In this document: piece after piece, positions 25,264-34,575 of the stretch
How positions within the stretch are numbered: the stretch's first letter is position 1
How the letters are laid out: each line of letters opens with the position of its first letter
Assembly (NCBI RefSeq): GCF_007858275.1
Contig: NZ_VFEV01000013.1
Location: 62,001-126,000, forward strand
Source: Pseudomonas proteolytica
GTDB lineage: Bacteria; Pseudomonadota; Gammaproteobacteria; Pseudomonadales; Pseudomonadaceae
Length of the DNA stretch: 64,000 nucleotides
Direction: 5' to 3'
The notes under the pieces: model-generated
The model's input: the letters and a program-made list of their open reading frames with translations, nothing else
What the model was told of the DNA's origin: nothing
The model's database searches: none
Position numbers and translations under genes: made by a program

Positions 25264-26100
25264 TCAGCTTAGTTCAATACGATCAGCGTGAATCACGATC
25301 TGGCCCTGCTTGTACAGCGCACCAATGGCCTTCTTGAAGTTGCCCTTGCTCACGCCAAACAAGTTGCTGATCACGGTCGGGTCGCTCTTGTCGCTGACCG
25401 GCAGGCTGCCGTTGTTTTCACGCAACTTGGCGAGGATCTTCGAGTTCAGGCTGGACGCCGCTTGCTCGCCGACCGGTTGCAGGCTCAGGCTGATATTGCC
25501 GTCGGCGCGGATCTCCTTGATGAACCCCTTCTCTTCCTTGCCCGGACGCAGGAACTTGAACACTTCGTTCTTGTGGATCAGGCCCCAGTGCTTGTTGTTG
25601 ATGATCGCCTTGAACCCCATATCAGTGGCTTCGGCAACCAGCAAATCAACTTCCTGGCCCACGGTGTAGTTGGCCGGGGTCTTGTCCAGGTAACGGTCCA
25701 GGCGCGCAGTGGCGGTGATGCGCTTGGTGTGCTTGTCGAGGTAGACATGCACCACGCAGTATTCACCGGCAGTCAGTTGGCGCTTTTCCTCGGAGTAAGG
25801 CAGCAGCAGGTCCTTGGGCAGGCCCCAGTCGAGGAATACCCCGATGCTGTTGACTTCTACCACTTTCAGGCTGGCAAACTCACCCACCTGCACTTTTGGT
25901 TTTTCAGTGGTGGCGATAAGTTTGTCATCGCTGTCCAGATAAATAAAAACGTTAAGCCAGTCTTCATCTTCACTGGGAATATCTTTGGGAATATAACGAT
26001 TAGGCAAGAGGATTTCGCCCTCTTGCTCACCATCCAGATACAAACCAAAGTTAGTGTGTTTAACCACTTGCAAACTGTTGTAGCGCCCGACTAAAGCCAT
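25264..26100 (-). CDS. CvfB-family S1-like RNA-binding protein
   Basis: A 278-residue protein of the CvfB/YitL family with consecutive S1-like beta domains and a C-terminal winged helix. Visible blocks are QEGEILLPNRYIP, LKVVEVNSIGVFLDWGLPKD (S1), TVGQEVDLLVAEATDMGFKA (second S1-like unit) and a C-terminal helix region with SNLFGVSKGNFKKAIGALYK. In Staphylococcus and Streptococcus CvfB binds RNA and affects virulence gene expression; a role here is unproven. The start ATG 26098-26100 (MALVGRYNSL) follows GAGG; an ATG at 26115 would add five residues. Confidence 0.82.
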   Translation of the reverse strand: MALVGRYNSLQVVKHTNFGLYLDGEQEGEILLPNRYIPKDIPSEDEDWLNVFIYLDSDDKLIATTEKPKVQVGEFASLKVVEVNSIGVFLDWGLPKDLLLPYSEEKRQLTAGEYCVVHVYLDKHTKRITATARLDRYLDKTPANYTVGQEVDLLVAEATDMGFKAIINNKHWGLIHKNEVFKFLRPGKEEKGFIKEIRADGNISLSLQPVGEQAASSLNSKILAKLRENNGSLPVSDKSDPTVISNLFGVSKGNFKKAIGALYKQGQIVIHADRIELS

Positions 26101-26433
26101 TTCCAATACCCTCATTGCGTGGGCGGCATTCTACCCGAGTTGAAGGCAGCGGTCCCGTGTCCAGGCGCGCAACCCTGAAAAATCGCGGGTTTGCCAGGGG
26201 ATTTCAGGCAACCGCTCCGCTCGTCAGGTCGGGCTGGGTGCTGGCATCGATGGGCGGCTGGAGTTTTCCCCTCGGGTTTCTATTTAAAACAGCGAGTTAG
26301 GGCCCTCAACCATAGATCAACTTAGGTTTTTATAATAACGCAGCTTATTCCTGGGAGATATTTACCAAGCAATTGTCAAGCATTTCATGTACGATGCCTG
26401 GCCAAGTTAATTTTCTACAGGTTAGTGGCCGCC
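26101..26433. other. Intergenic region upstream of the small SutA-like gene
   Basis: This 333-bp gap has no supported gene. It turns A+T-rich after about 26310, with TTTTATAATAAC at 26325-26336 as the best -10-like sequence, and probably carries the promoter of the 59-residue gene at 26434. Confidence 0.4.
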
Positions 26434-26613
26434 ATGCGCGTAAAAGCATCCAACAGCAAAGCAAAGCCAGCTCCCGCCGTTGAAACCAGCGAATCGATCA
26501 ACAACCAAATCGCCGCGTTCCTCAAGTCCGGTGGCGAAATCCAGCAGATCGCCAAGGGCGTGAGCGGCCAGACTTTCGGCCCGTCCAAGCAGATCACCCT
26601 GGGTAAGAAGTAA
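26434..26613 (+). CDS. Small basic protein with SutA-like 'FLxxGGxIQxI' motif
   Basis: A 59-residue lysine-rich protein (MRVKASNSKAKPAPAVETSE start). The motif IAAFLKSGGEIQQIAKGVSG resembles the FLSRGGKVQEI segment of SutA, a small Pseudomonas protein that binds RNA polymerase in slow growth. SutA itself is about 105 residues with an acidic N-terminus, so this is at most a short relative. The start is ATG 26434; GTG at 26425 with a closer AGG is an alternative. It has its own leader and no operon partner. Confidence 0.6.
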   Translation: MRVKASNSKAKPAPAVETSESINNQIAAFLKSGGEIQQIAKGVSGQTFGPSKQITLGKK

Positions 26614-26831
26614 GCGCGAAGCCGCCTACGCCTCCCACCTGGTCCCTAAGCGTCTTGCCTATCAAGGCGCTAGGACTAGAGCCCGCACCCTCCCCCCCGA
26701 CACACTTTCAACCCCGCCAATCGACGAACGGGCCTCAGCCCCTGACTTTCGCCGGTATGCTTGCACACGTCTAGATCGGGCGTTTGCCCGATTCCTTCTG
26801 TTACTGCTCCTCGCTTTTCATGGAGTGACGC

Positions 26832-27554
26832 ATGCTCAAGCCGTGCATTTTCCTGGTCAGCGCCCTGCTCGCCAGCCCCCTCGCCGACGCGCAGGTTTTC
26901 CAGCGTGAACTGGGCGACTTCGACTTGAAACTGGGGACTACGCCCAGCCGCAGCATGGCCCAGGGCCTGGTCAAACCCACCTCTCCGGGCAGCAACTCGT
27001 TCCACGGCGGCCTCGACCTGAGCCACGCCAGCGGTCTGTATTTCGGCCAGTTTTCGCCGAGCATGGGCCTGTCACCCGCCAGTAACCTGGAAGTCGATTC
27101 CTATTTGGGCTTCAAGCGCCCGTTCGACCAGACCCTGGGCTATGAACTGGGGATGATCCACTACAGCTACCCCAAGTTGAGCCCGCTCGACAGCCAGGAG
27201 TTCTACGGCGGCCTGAACTTGCTGGGCAATCGCTTTGGCGTGTCATTGGGCAACGATCCCGATCGTCGCGACAGCACCCTGTTTGCCGACCTGGGCGGCA
27301 CCCAACCGTTTGGCATTGGCGTGAGCATGAAGTACACCACTCATCAGTTAGGCGCTCCGGCATCGGTGGAGGGCGGCTCGATCCGTAGTTTCAGCGACTG
27401 GTCGGTGAAGTTCTCCCGGCCGTGGATGGGCGTCGACCTGGACCTGATCTACAGCGACTCCAGCCTCAGCGGCAGCGACTGCTCGGCCTACTCCGGACAC
27501 AATTCGCAATGTGATGGCCTGTTGACCCTCAAGGCCGAGCGATCGTTTTATTGA
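26832..27554 (+). CDS. TorF-family putative porin
   Basis: A 240-residue outer membrane beta-barrel candidate. The signal peptide is MLKPCIFLVSALLASPLADA. The body has alternating aromatic/hydrophobic strands (GGLDLSHASGLYFGQFSP, LGYELGMIHYSYPKL) and ends in phenylalanine-tyrosine, as barrels do. The pattern fits the TIGR02001/TorF family. GGAG lies before the ATG. The next gene starts 66 bp downstream. Its ligand is unknown. Confidence 0.7.
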   Translation: MLKPCIFLVSALLASPLADAQVFQRELGDFDLKLGTTPSRSMAQGLVKPTSPGSNSFHGGLDLSHASGLYFGQFSPSMGLSPASNLEVDSYLGFKRPFDQTLGYELGMIHYSYPKLSPLDSQEFYGGLNLLGNRFGVSLGNDPDRRDSTLFADLGGTQPFGIGVSMKYTTHQLGAPASVEGGSIRSFSDWSVKFSRPWMGVDLDLIYSDSSLSGSDCSAYSGHNSQCDGLLTLKAERSFY

Positions 27555-27620
27555 TGGGCTGAACTGTCACGCCCCCGGCGAGTTCAGATGAACATCCCTG
27601 GACTGCGCAAGGACTCGCCC

Positions 27621-28487
27621 ATGCTGTATCGGTTAAGAATCCTGGTGGCCTTGCTGGCCCTGAGCGTGCTGCTTGCCGGCTGCAACCGCGTGGGCCTGGC
27701 CTATCGCAACCTCGACGTGATCATCCCCTGGACCCTCAACGACTACCTGGACATGAACGCCGGGCAGAAAAGCTGGTTCAACGACACCCTCAAGGACCAC
27801 CTGGCCTGGCACTGCACCACCCAATTGCCCGGCTACCTCGACTGGCTCGACCGCCTGCAACAGATGGTCGACAACCATCAGGTCAGTGATGCAGCCCTGC
27901 AAACCCGCACCCTCGAAGCCAAGCAGGCCATCGCCGATGTCGCCCGGCAGGTCACTCCATCCGCCATCCAATTGCTACGCGGGCTGGACGAGCAACAGGT
28001 ACGGGAGATGGATCAAGCGCTGGCCAAGGACCTGCGTAAACGCCAGGACGAATACCTCAAGCCTCCCCTGGCGCAACAGATCAAGGACCGTAGCGAGCGC
28101 ATGAACAAACGCCTGGACGCCTGGCTCGGCCCGTTGAGCGCCAGCCAGCAAGAGCGTGTGCTGGCCTGGTCCACCGCCCTGGGGGCGCAGAACCAGCAAT
28201 GGATCGGCAACCGCGCCCATTGGCAGGCGCAGTTCATCGCGGCCGTCAACCAACGGGCTAGCAGCGACTTCCCGCGCAAGATGGAGCAACTGCTGGTGGA
28301 CCGTGAAAGCCTGTGGACCGCAGATTATCGCCAGGCCTATGCCCAGACCGAAGCGGCGGCCCGCAGTCTGCTGGTGGATTTGATGGCCGAAAGCACGGTG
28401 CAACAACGACAGAAGCTGGTGCAGAAGATCGATAAAGTGCGCAGCGACTTCCAGTCCCTCAAGTGCCTCAAGGGCAGCCCAGCCTAG
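27621..28487 (+). CDS. DUF6279-like lipoprotein
   Basis: A 288-residue lipoprotein with lipobox LLAGC at about residue 20, then a helical body rich in Gln, Arg and Lys (RVGLAYRNLDVIIPWTLNDYLDMN at the start of the mature part). The family is common in Pseudomonas and has no assigned function. ATG 27621 follows AAGGACTCGCCC; an ATG at 27588 lacks a ribosome binding site and would place a polar stretch before the signal peptide. Its stop overlaps the convergent copD stop by 4 bp. Confidence 0.7.
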   Translation: MLYRLRILVALLALSVLLAGCNRVGLAYRNLDVIIPWTLNDYLDMNAGQKSWFNDTLKDHLAWHCTTQLPGYLDWLDRLQQMVDNHQVSDAALQTRTLEAKQAIADVARQVTPSAIQLLRGLDEQQVREMDQALAKDLRKRQDEYLKPPLAQQIKDRSERMNKRLDAWLGPLSASQQERVLAWSTALGAQNQQWIGNRAHWQAQFIAAVNQRASSDFPRKMEQLLVDRESLWTADYRQAYAQTEAAARSLLVDLMAESTVQQRQKLVQKIDKVRSDFQSLKCLKGSPA

Positions 28488-28996
28488 CCCGACGCCATTG
28501 GGCCCAGCGTCCCCAACCACGCGACCAGCCCCAGGATCAGCAGCACCGCACCGAATTCCACGCTCAGGCTACGCCGCAGGGCGCGACAGGCCAGCGTGTA
28601 TTGGCCAGCCTCCACCGCCCAGGTCGCCAGCCACAGACTGGCGCTAGGCCACATTGCACCGGTCAAGGCAACCAGAGCGACCACCAGCAATACGCCGATA
28701 CGCAGCATCCAGGTCAAGCCAAACTCGGTCTGCCACAGCATCATCTGCAGATGCGGCCCAAGTGCCTGCCACTCTTGCTCACCGCTCATGGCCCGGGTCA
28801 TGACCAGCAGCGAAGCCATCGAGAGCAACATGCCAAGCAGCGCGGTCCCTGCCAGCCAGCCTTTGAAATTCAACACGGCGCCGGATAGCCGCTCCGATGC
28901 CTTCAGCCCATACAGACCAAACAAGCCCATGCCGAACAGCAGCATCAGGTCCAGGTACAGCGCAAACCGCAAGGCAATGCCCACAGACTCACTCAT
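28484..28996 (-). CDS. copD: CopD-family copper resistance membrane protein, internally deleted
   Basis: A 170-residue relative of the inner membrane copper protein CopD, which is normally about 290-310 residues. The N-terminal part (MSESVGIALRFALYLDLMLL) and the extreme C-terminus (RALRRSLSVEFGAVLLILGL) are normal. After about residue 122 (ASLWLATWAVEAG) the text jumps directly to the C-terminal block, so about 115 residues with the central helices are missing without a frame break. The ATG overlaps the copC stop (ATGA). The protein may be inactive, which would leave CopABC working without a full uptake partner. Confidence 0.75.
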   Translation of the reverse strand: MSESVGIALRFALYLDLMLLFGMGLFGLYGLKASERLSGAVLNFKGWLAGTALLGMLLSMASLLVMTRAMSGEQEWQALGPHLQMMLWQTEFGLTWMLRIGVLLVVALVALTGAMWPSASLWLATWAVEAGQYTLACRALRRSLSVEFGAVLLILGLVAWLGTLGPMASG

Positions 28997-29379
28997 GGCC
29001 GGACGCTGAACACCACATCGCCGGTAATGGGGTGGGTGTCTGACGACACCGCGCGCCAGTCCACCCGGTAGGTCCCGGCCGGCAGCGGCGCCGCAGGCTT
29101 GATCAGCATCACCTTGGGGTCGCTGCTGCCCGACACGCTGGCCTTGATGGGCATGGGCGAATGGGCCATGCCGGGCATCGCGGTCATGATCAGCTTGGCG
29201 CCCGAAAATTGGGTCAGCAGGTTTTCCGAAAAGTGCAGCTCAATGGTCTCGGGGGCCGGCCCGCTTGCCCCGGCCGCAGGCAGTGAAGACAGCAACTTCG
29301 GATGGGCCCAGGAAGGCCCACTGAGCAATAATCCGGAACACAGCGCAACCGCCACCCACGTGGTTTTAAACACAGACAT
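28993..29379 (-). CDS. copC: Periplasmic copper-binding protein CopC
   Basis: A 128-residue periplasmic copper chaperone. The signal peptide ends at GPSWA, and the mature protein starts HPKLLSSLPA, whose N-terminal His is a copper ligand in CopC. A short Met-rich stretch (MTAMPGMAHSPM) and the C-terminal SSDTHPITGDVVFSV with a ligand His/Asp follow. ATG 29377-29379 has AGGAG 6 nt upstream. It is third in the order copA-copB-copC-copD and overlaps copD by 4 bp. Confidence 0.9.
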   Translation of the reverse strand: MSVFKTTWVAVALCSGLLLSGPSWAHPKLLSSLPAAGASGPAPETIELHFSENLLTQFSGAKLIMTAMPGMAHSPMPIKASVSGSSDPKVMLIKPAAPLPAGTYRVDWRAVSSDTHPITGDVVFSVRP

Positions 29380-29439
29380 GCAAGGCTCCTGGCCGCTCAT
29401 GGCGACAGGTTATAGGTAGAGTTTTTTAATCAGCATCCA

Positions 29440-30282
29440 TCAAAACCACAGGCGTACACCCAGTACCCAGCGCACCTCGCTGCGGTCCTCGCCCTCGTCC
29501 CTGGCGTACTCGGCCGTCTGGCCGTAGGCACGATTCCAGGTCACCCCGACGTAAGGCGCAAACTCGCGACGGATTTCGTAACGCAGCCGCACCCCAACCT
29601 CAGTTTGCGCAAGGCCTGAGCCAATCCCGCGCCCCGGATCGTTTTTCCCGTAAAAGTTGGCCTCGGCGGTAGGCTGCAGCACCAGCCGATTGGTCAGCAA
29701 AATATCGTAGTCCCCTTCGAGGCGCGCCGCGGTCTGCCCACCTTCACCGACAAACAGCGTGGCCTCGGCCTCGAAGTTGTACAGGGCCATGCCTTGCAGG
29801 CCGAACGCCGCCCAACTCTGGCTGTCACCGGGCTTGAAGTCCTGGCGCATACCGGCCACCACGTCCCACCACGGGCTGATGGCGTGGCCCCATAACGCCT
29901 GGACCTCGGCCTTTTCAGTCTTGCCCTTGGCGCGCTCACCTTCGGTGCGCAACCACAAGCGGTCGATATCACCGCCCATCCAGCCCTTGGCATCCCAGCC
30001 CACGGCGCGGCCATCGTCAGAGCCTTGCCATTCCAGTTGGTCGATCACAAACAACGAGTTGATGCCACTGTCATGCACCACATGCCCGCCCGGGGCGTTG
30101 TAGACCGCGGCGCGATCGGCGTCGGTCAGCGGTGGAATTGGTGTACGACTCTGACTGCTGGCCGCAGGTGTTGCTGGCGTCATGCCCTGCATCTGGCTGT
30201 GGTCCTTGGTTTCGGCGCTAACCAGCGCTACGGGGGCAAATGTCGCGATCAGTAGCGCAGCGGGGCGAAATAGATGGCTCAT
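29440..30282 (-). CDS. copB: Outer membrane copper resistance protein CopB
   Basis: A 280-residue outer membrane protein. It has a signal peptide, a short Met/His linker ([16 protein letters not shown]), then a beta-barrel of the CopB family with [20 protein letters not shown] and a C-terminal GVRLWF ending in phenylalanine. It is proposed to bind or store copper at the outer membrane. ATG 30280-30282 follows GAGGAACCGAGC. The copA stop lies 10 bp upstream, so they are cotranscribed. The N-terminal Met-rich repeat is short compared with P. syringae CopB. Confidence 0.88.
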   Translation of the reverse strand: MSHLFRPAALLIATFAPVALVSAETKDHSQMQGMTPATPAASSQSRTPIPPLTDADRAAVYNAPGGHVVHDSGINSLFVIDQLEWQGSDDGRAVGWDAKGWMGGDIDRLWLRTEGERAKGKTEKAEVQALWGHAISPWWDVVAGMRQDFKPGDSQSWAAFGLQGMALYNFEAEATLFVGEGGQTAARLEGDYDILLTNRLVLQPTAEANFYGKNDPGRGIGSGLAQTEVGVRLRYEIRREFAPYVGVTWNRAYGQTAEYARDEGEDRSEVRWVLGVRLWF

Positions 30283-30292
30283 GCTCGGTTCC

Positions 30293-32068
30293 TCATTCTT
30301 GCACCCGGACTTCACGGAACATGCCCATTTCCATGTGGTACAGCAGATGGCAGTGATAGGCCCAGCGCCCCAGGGCATCGGCGGTCACCCGGTAACTGCG
30401 ACGCGATCCCGGCGGCATGTCGATGGTGTGTTTGCGCACCATGAACTGGCCGTTTTCGTCCTCCAGGTCACTCCACATGCCATGCAGGTGAATCGGGTGC
30501 GTCATCATGGTGTCGTTGACCAGCACCACCCGCACCCGCTCGCCATAGGTCAACCTGATCGGCTCGGCATCGGAGAACTTCACCCCGTCGAAGGACCAGG
30601 CGAACTTCTCCATATGCCCGGTCAGGTGCAACTCGATGGTGCGGCTGGGCTCGCGGCCGTCGGGGTCTTCAAAGGTGCTGCGCAAATCGGCATAGGTCAG
30701 GACCTTGCGCCCGTTGTTGCGCAAGCCGATGCCAGGGTCGTCGAGCTTGGGTGAGGTGCTCATCGCCTGCATGTCTACCAACGGGTTATTGGTTTCGCTG
30801 GCCGGATGGCTTTGCATTGGCATCGCCATCCCCGCCATGGCGCTGTGGTCCATGCCCTGCATCGCCCCACCGTCCATGCCGGCCATCTGACTGTGATCCA
30901 TGGCCGGCATATCTGCCATGGCCCCGTGATCCATTGCACCGTGGTCCATACCGCCCATTCCCATGTCATCCATGGTCAACCAGGGGCGGGCGTCCAGCGC
31001 CGGGACCGGCGCCAGCAAGCCCGGCTCACGGCTGAGTGTGCCGCGTGCGTAGCCGGTGCGGTCCATGGATTGGGCGAACAGGGTGTAGGCCGCCTCGCTC
31101 GGCTCGACGAGCACGTCGTAGGTCTCGGCCACGGCGATGCGCAACTCGTCCACGCTGACCGGTTTCACCGGCTGGCCGTCGGCAGCCACAACCGTCATCT
31201 TCAGGCCCGGAATACGCACATCGAAGTAGGTCATGGCCGAGCCGTTGATCAAGCGCAGGCGGATCTTCTCACCGGCGCGAAACAGCCCGGTCCAGTTTTG
31301 CGCAGGTGGCTGGCCGTTCATCAAGAAGGTGTAGGTCGCGCCGCTGACATCCGCCAGGTCCGTGGGATTCATCTTCATTTTCGCCCACATCAGACGGTCG
31401 GCAGCGGTGGCCGACCAGCCCTTGTCGGCCACATCCTTGATGAAGTCGCCCACGGTGGGTTTATGGAAGTTGTAGTAGTCGGACTGTTTCTTCAGGGTCT
31501 TCATCAGGCTGACGGGATCTTCGTCGGTCCAGTCCGTCAGCATCACCACATAGTCGCGCTGGTAAGTGAAGGGTTCCGGCTCCCGCGGATCGATCACCAG
31601 CGGGCCATAGACCCCTTGTTGCTCCTGGAGCCCGGAGTGGCTGTGGTACCAGTAGGTGCCGTGCTGATTGACCTTGAACTGATAGACATACACCCCACCC
31701 GGCTCGATCCCCTTGAAACTCAGGCCCGGCACGCCGTCCATATTGGCCGGCAGGATAATCCCGTGCCAGTGGATCGACGTCGGCTCTGCCAGGCGGTTAC
31801 GCACGCGCAAGGTCACGGTATCGCCTTCGCGCCAGCGCAGCAGCGGCCCCGGCAAACTGCCGTTGATGGTCAAGGCGGTGCGCACGTTGCCGGTGAGGTT
31901 GACCGGGGTCTGGCCAATGGACAGTTCAAAATCGCTGCCTGCCAGCACGCCCGGTTGCCCGGGACTGGCCAGGGCCCAGACCGGCGGCCGCCACAGGCCT
32001 GCGCCGCCCAGCAGGCCGGCCGCAGCCAAGCCTTTGACGAAGGTTCGTCGAGAAGTGTTGGAGTGCAT
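30293..32068 (-). CDS. copA: Copper resistance multicopper oxidase CopA
   Basis: A 591-residue periplasmic multicopper oxidase. The twin-arginine signal is [16 protein letters not shown]. Copper ligands are visible as HWHG, HSHSG, HPIHLHG and [13 protein letters not shown] Met/His-rich insert of repeated MDH-GAM and HSAMAGM units (about residues 360-410) is the copper-storage region of the CopA family. Start ATG 32066-32068 ([10 protein letters not shown]); an upstream in-frame ATG at 32101 would precede the Tat signal needlessly. First gene of the copABCD operon; no copRS is seen in the window. Confidence 0.92.
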   Translation of the reverse strand: MHSNTSRRTFVKGLAAAGLLGGAGLWRPPVWALASPGQPGVLAGSDFELSIGQTPVNLTGNVRTALTINGSLPGPLLRWREGDTVTLRVRNRLAEPTSIHWHGIILPANMDGVPGLSFKGIEPGGVYVYQFKVNQHGTYWYHSHSGLQEQQGVYGPLVIDPREPEPFTYQRDYVVMLTDWTDEDPVSLMKTLKKQSDYYNFHKPTVGDFIKDVADKGWSATAADRLMWAKMKMNPTDLADVSGATYTFLMNGQPPAQNWTGLFRAGEKIRLRLINGSAMTYFDVRIPGLKMTVVAADGQPVKPVSVDELRIAVAETYDVLVEPSEAAYTLFAQSMDRTGYARGTLSREPGLLAPVPALDARPWLTMDDMGMGGMDHGAMDHGAMADMPAMDHSQMAGMDGGAMQGMDHSAMAGMAMPMQSHPASETNNPLVDMQAMSTSPKLDDPGIGLRNNGRKVLTYADLRSTFEDPDGREPSRTIELHLTGHMEKFAWSFDGVKFSDAEPIRLTYGERVRVVLVNDTMMTHPIHLHGMWSDLEDENGQFMVRKHTIDMPPGSRRSYRVTADALGRWAYHCHLLYHMEMGMFREVRVQE

Positions 32069-32139
32069 GCCGATTCCATTCCCGTCAATTGAATGACCCA
32101 AGAATAGGAATCGGCGCCTGTCAGTTGGCTTAGCGCCAG

Positions 32140-32154
32140 ATTACCGATTTGACA
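32140..32154 (-). promoter_or_regulatory. Possible CopR/CusR-type site upstream of copA
   Basis: On the minus strand TGTCAAATCGGTAAT lies about 72-86 bp upstream of copA. A CTGTCA/TGACAG inverted pair also spans 32118-32155. Both are loosely similar to two-component copper regulator boxes (TGACA-N6-TGTNAT type). The match is partial. Confidence 0.3.
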
Positions 32155-32166
32155 GTTTCAGCCGGC

Positions 32167-32556
32167 TCAGGCGATTTGCGCCTTGGAGGCCACGACCTCG
32201 AACGTCGCCGGATCCAGCGCATCGGCCTGCTCGTCCAAAACCTGGCGCGGGTGATCGTTGCCCGGGATGGAACTGTCGATCAGCGCCAGCAGGCGGGCCC
32301 CCAGCGGCGTCAAAATGAAGTTCTCGCCATTGCCGCCCTGATCCTCTGGACGGGACTCGATAAAGCCGCGCTTGAACAACAGCGCCTCATAGTCGGCTGC
32401 GGTCTTTTTCAGCGCATCGAGGTCGCCGTTGAAGTCGCCGGCCGTGGCCTTCTCGGCGGCTTCTTGCTCGGCATACTTGCGCGGGGCAAAGCTGCCCTCG
32501 CCATTTTGCACTTCATGTAACAGACGCTCGATCAGATCCCAATTGTAAGTACTCAT
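32167..32556 (-). CDS. Conserved small cytoplasmic protein, possible winged-helix (DUF2513-like)
   Basis: A 129-residue soluble protein starting MSTYNWDLIERLLHEVQNGE, with a middle block KKTAADYEALLFKRGFIESR and a C-terminal FILTPLGARLLALIDSS. The pattern of helix, then 'Y-ALLF-RGFIE', then 'LTPLGARLL' resembles winged-helix proteins of the DUF2513 type, sometimes labelled transcriptional regulators. No catalytic motif is seen. ATG 32554-32556 follows AGGAGGGATTCAGG, and an extended frame to 32682 is not needed. Confidence 0.55.
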   Translation of the reverse strand: MSTYNWDLIERLLHEVQNGEGSFAPRKYAEQEAAEKATAGDFNGDLDALKKTAADYEALLFKRGFIESRPEDQGGNGENFILTPLGARLLALIDSSIPGNDHPRQVLDEQADALDPATFEVVASKAQIA

Positions 32557-32711
32557 CCTGAATCCCTCCTGCAGGCACACCGACTGGCGGCCTTCAAAGG
32601 TTGTGACCGGCGTGTGCGGGCGCCGTTCAGCCGGATGGACGAGCGTGATTGCACTGAACTTTTCGCGGGCCGTAGCCCTCAACCGAGTATCACCGCCAAG
32701 GAGGTCTACCC

Positions 32712-32987
32712 ATGAAAACCCTGATGCAACTGGCCGTCGCCGCCACCCTGTTGAGCGCCCTGCCCGCCTGGGCCTGTACCCCGGAAGAGGCCACGGAAAA
32801 ACGTGAGCAACTGGCCAAGGAAGTCAGCACCCTCACCCAGCAGAACCCGACCAAGGCCAAGGAAATCAACGATGAACTGCAGCAAATGGACCTGGATACC
32901 GAAAGCGCGAAGTTCCCCGACAAGTGCCAGTTGATCGAGGCGCGGCTCAAGGAATTGAAGGAAGCGGCGGCCAAGGCAAAAAACTGA
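32712..32987 (+). CDS. Small secreted helical protein
   Basis: A 91-residue protein with signal peptide MKTLMQLAVAATLLSALPAW then ACTPEEATEKREQLAKEV. The mature part is an alpha-helical, charged stretch with two cysteines (ACTPEE and DKCQL) that could form one disulfide. AAGGAG lies 8 nt before the ATG. A strong bidirectional terminator follows. Common in Pseudomonas but without a named function. Confidence 0.65.
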   Translation: MKTLMQLAVAATLLSALPAWACTPEEATEKREQLAKEVSTLTQQNPTKAKEINDELQQMDLDTESAKFPDKCQLIEARLKELKEAAAKAKN

Positions 32988-32991
32988 AGGC

Positions 32992-33023
32992 ATAAAAAAA
33001 CCGGACATTGTCCGGTTTTTTTG
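32992..33023. terminator. Bidirectional rho-independent terminator
   Basis: AACCGGAC-ATT-GTCCGGTT with an A tract before and a T tract after. It serves the rightward secreted-protein gene and the leftward DEAD-box helicase gene, which are convergent here. Confidence 0.88.
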
Positions 33024-33035
33024 TGCGCCGCCGTA

Positions 33036-34382
33036 TTATTCGGCAGCCGGTGCTTCTGGCTTGCGGCGCTTGAGCGGTGCCATGCCGTCCTTGCTGACCA
33101 ACGACAGGTTGTCGGTCTTCGGCCGGTTGGCGATCTTGCGCTTGGTCGGCGACTTGGCGCCGGCTTTCTTCTTGTCGCCCTTGGCGTCGACCTTTTTCTT
33201 CTTCACGCCCACGGCCTTGCCCGAGGCCTTGACCTTCTTCGGCCCGGTGTAGGTGCCTTTGACTTCCTTGATGGTGCGCCGCTCAAACGACTGCTTGAGG
33301 TAGCGCTCGATGCTCGACATCAGGTTCCAGTCGCCATGGCAGATCAGCGAAATGGCCAGGCCATCGCTGCCGGCACGCCCGGTACGGCCGATACGGTGCA
33401 CGTACTCGTCGCCGCTGCGCGGCATATCGAAGTTGATCACCATATCCAGGCCGTCCACGTCCAGGCCGCGCGCGGCGACGTCGGTGGCTACCAGGATCTT
33501 CACGCCGCCCTGCTTGAGGCGGTCGATGGCCAGCTTGCGGTCCTTCTGGTCCTTCTCACCGTGCAAGACAAACGCCTTGTACTCCTGAGCCACCAGGCGC
33601 CCGTAGATGCGGTCGGCCATGGCCCGGGTGTTGGTGAACACAATGGCCTTCTGATACGTCTCGTTGGCCAACAGCCAGTTGAGGATCTGCTCTTTGTGCA
33701 CATTGTGGTCAGCGGTGATGATCTGCTGACGGGTGGTCGAGTTCAGGTCGCTGACGTTGTTGACCTGCAGGTGCTCAGGGTTGTTCAGGACCTTGGCGAC
33801 CATCTCGCGCAGGGTCGAACCGCCAGTGGTGGCGGAGAACAGCATGGTCTGCTGGCGGTTGACGCACTCTTCGACCAGGCGCTGCACGTCGTCGGCAAAA
33901 CCCATGTCGAGCATGCGGTCGGCTTCGTCGAGCACCAGTACTTCGACTTCCTTGAGGTCCAGGTTGCCGGCGTTCAGTTGCTCGATCATCCGCCCAGGGG
34001 TGCCGATCAGGATATCCGGGACCTTGCGCAGCATGGCGGCCTGCACCTTGAAGTCTTCACCGCCGGTGATCAGACCGGACTTGATGAAGGTGAACTGCGA
34101 GAAACGCTCCACTTCCTTCAAGGTCTGCTGGGCCAGCTCACGGGTAGGCAACAGGATCAGGGTCTTGATGCTGACGCGGATCTTGGCCGGGCCGATCAGA
34201 CGATTGAGGATCGGCAGGACGAAAGCGGCGGTCTTGCCACTCCCGGTTTGAGCCGTCACCCGCAGGTCACGCCCTTGGAGCGCGAGCGGGATGGCCGCTG
34301 CTTGCACAGGCGTAGGCTCGACAAATTTAAGCTCGGCCACGGCTTTGAGCAGGCGTTCGTGCAGGGCGAATTGGGAAAACAC
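33036..34382 (-). CDS. DEAD-box ATP-dependent RNA helicase (RhlE/SrmB-like)
   Basis: A 448-residue helicase. Motifs in order: Q motif PTPVQAAAIPLALQGRD, AQTGSGKT, PTRELAQQ, GTPGRM, DEAD, SAT, then RGLDVDGLD and HRIGRTGRAG. A basic C-terminal tail rich in Lys (KKVKASGKAVGVKKKKVDAK) probably contacts RNA or ribosomal precursors. I chose GTG 34380-34382 (VFSQFALHERLL) because GAGGT sits 9 nt upstream and the family starts there; the frame stays open to 34511. Likely role in ribosome assembly or mRNA turnover, especially in the cold. Confidence 0.9.
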   Translation of the reverse strand: MFSQFALHERLLKAVAELKFVEPTPVQAAAIPLALQGRDLRVTAQTGSGKTAAFVLPILNRLIGPAKIRVSIKTLILLPTRELAQQTLKEVERFSQFTFIKSGLITGGEDFKVQAAMLRKVPDILIGTPGRMIEQLNAGNLDLKEVEVLVLDEADRMLDMGFADDVQRLVEECVNRQQTMLFSATTGGSTLREMVAKVLNNPEHLQVNNVSDLNSTTRQQIITADHNVHKEQILNWLLANETYQKAIVFTNTRAMADRIYGRLVAQEYKAFVLHGEKDQKDRKLAIDRLKQGGVKILVATDVAARGLDVDGLDMVINFDMPRSGDEYVHRIGRTGRAGSDGLAISLICHGDWNLMSSIERYLKQSFERRTIKEVKGTYTGPKKVKASGKAVGVKKKKVDAKGDKKKAGAKSPTKRKIANRPKTDNLSLVSKDGMAPLKRRKPEAPAAE

Positions 34383-34575
34383 GGGTGCTACCTCGAAGAA
34401 ATACAAAAAATCAGCTGCATAGGGTAACGGTTTCGGGCGCTCAGGCCGAGTTTCTTTACGCGAAGTGGGCCAATCAGATGGTTTTTTGTCAGGTGATTTG
34501 TCTGCCTGCACAACTTTGCAGCACTTAAATGCTCTAATCGCCCCGTCATGTCTTACAGAAGAATCGCTTTAAACC

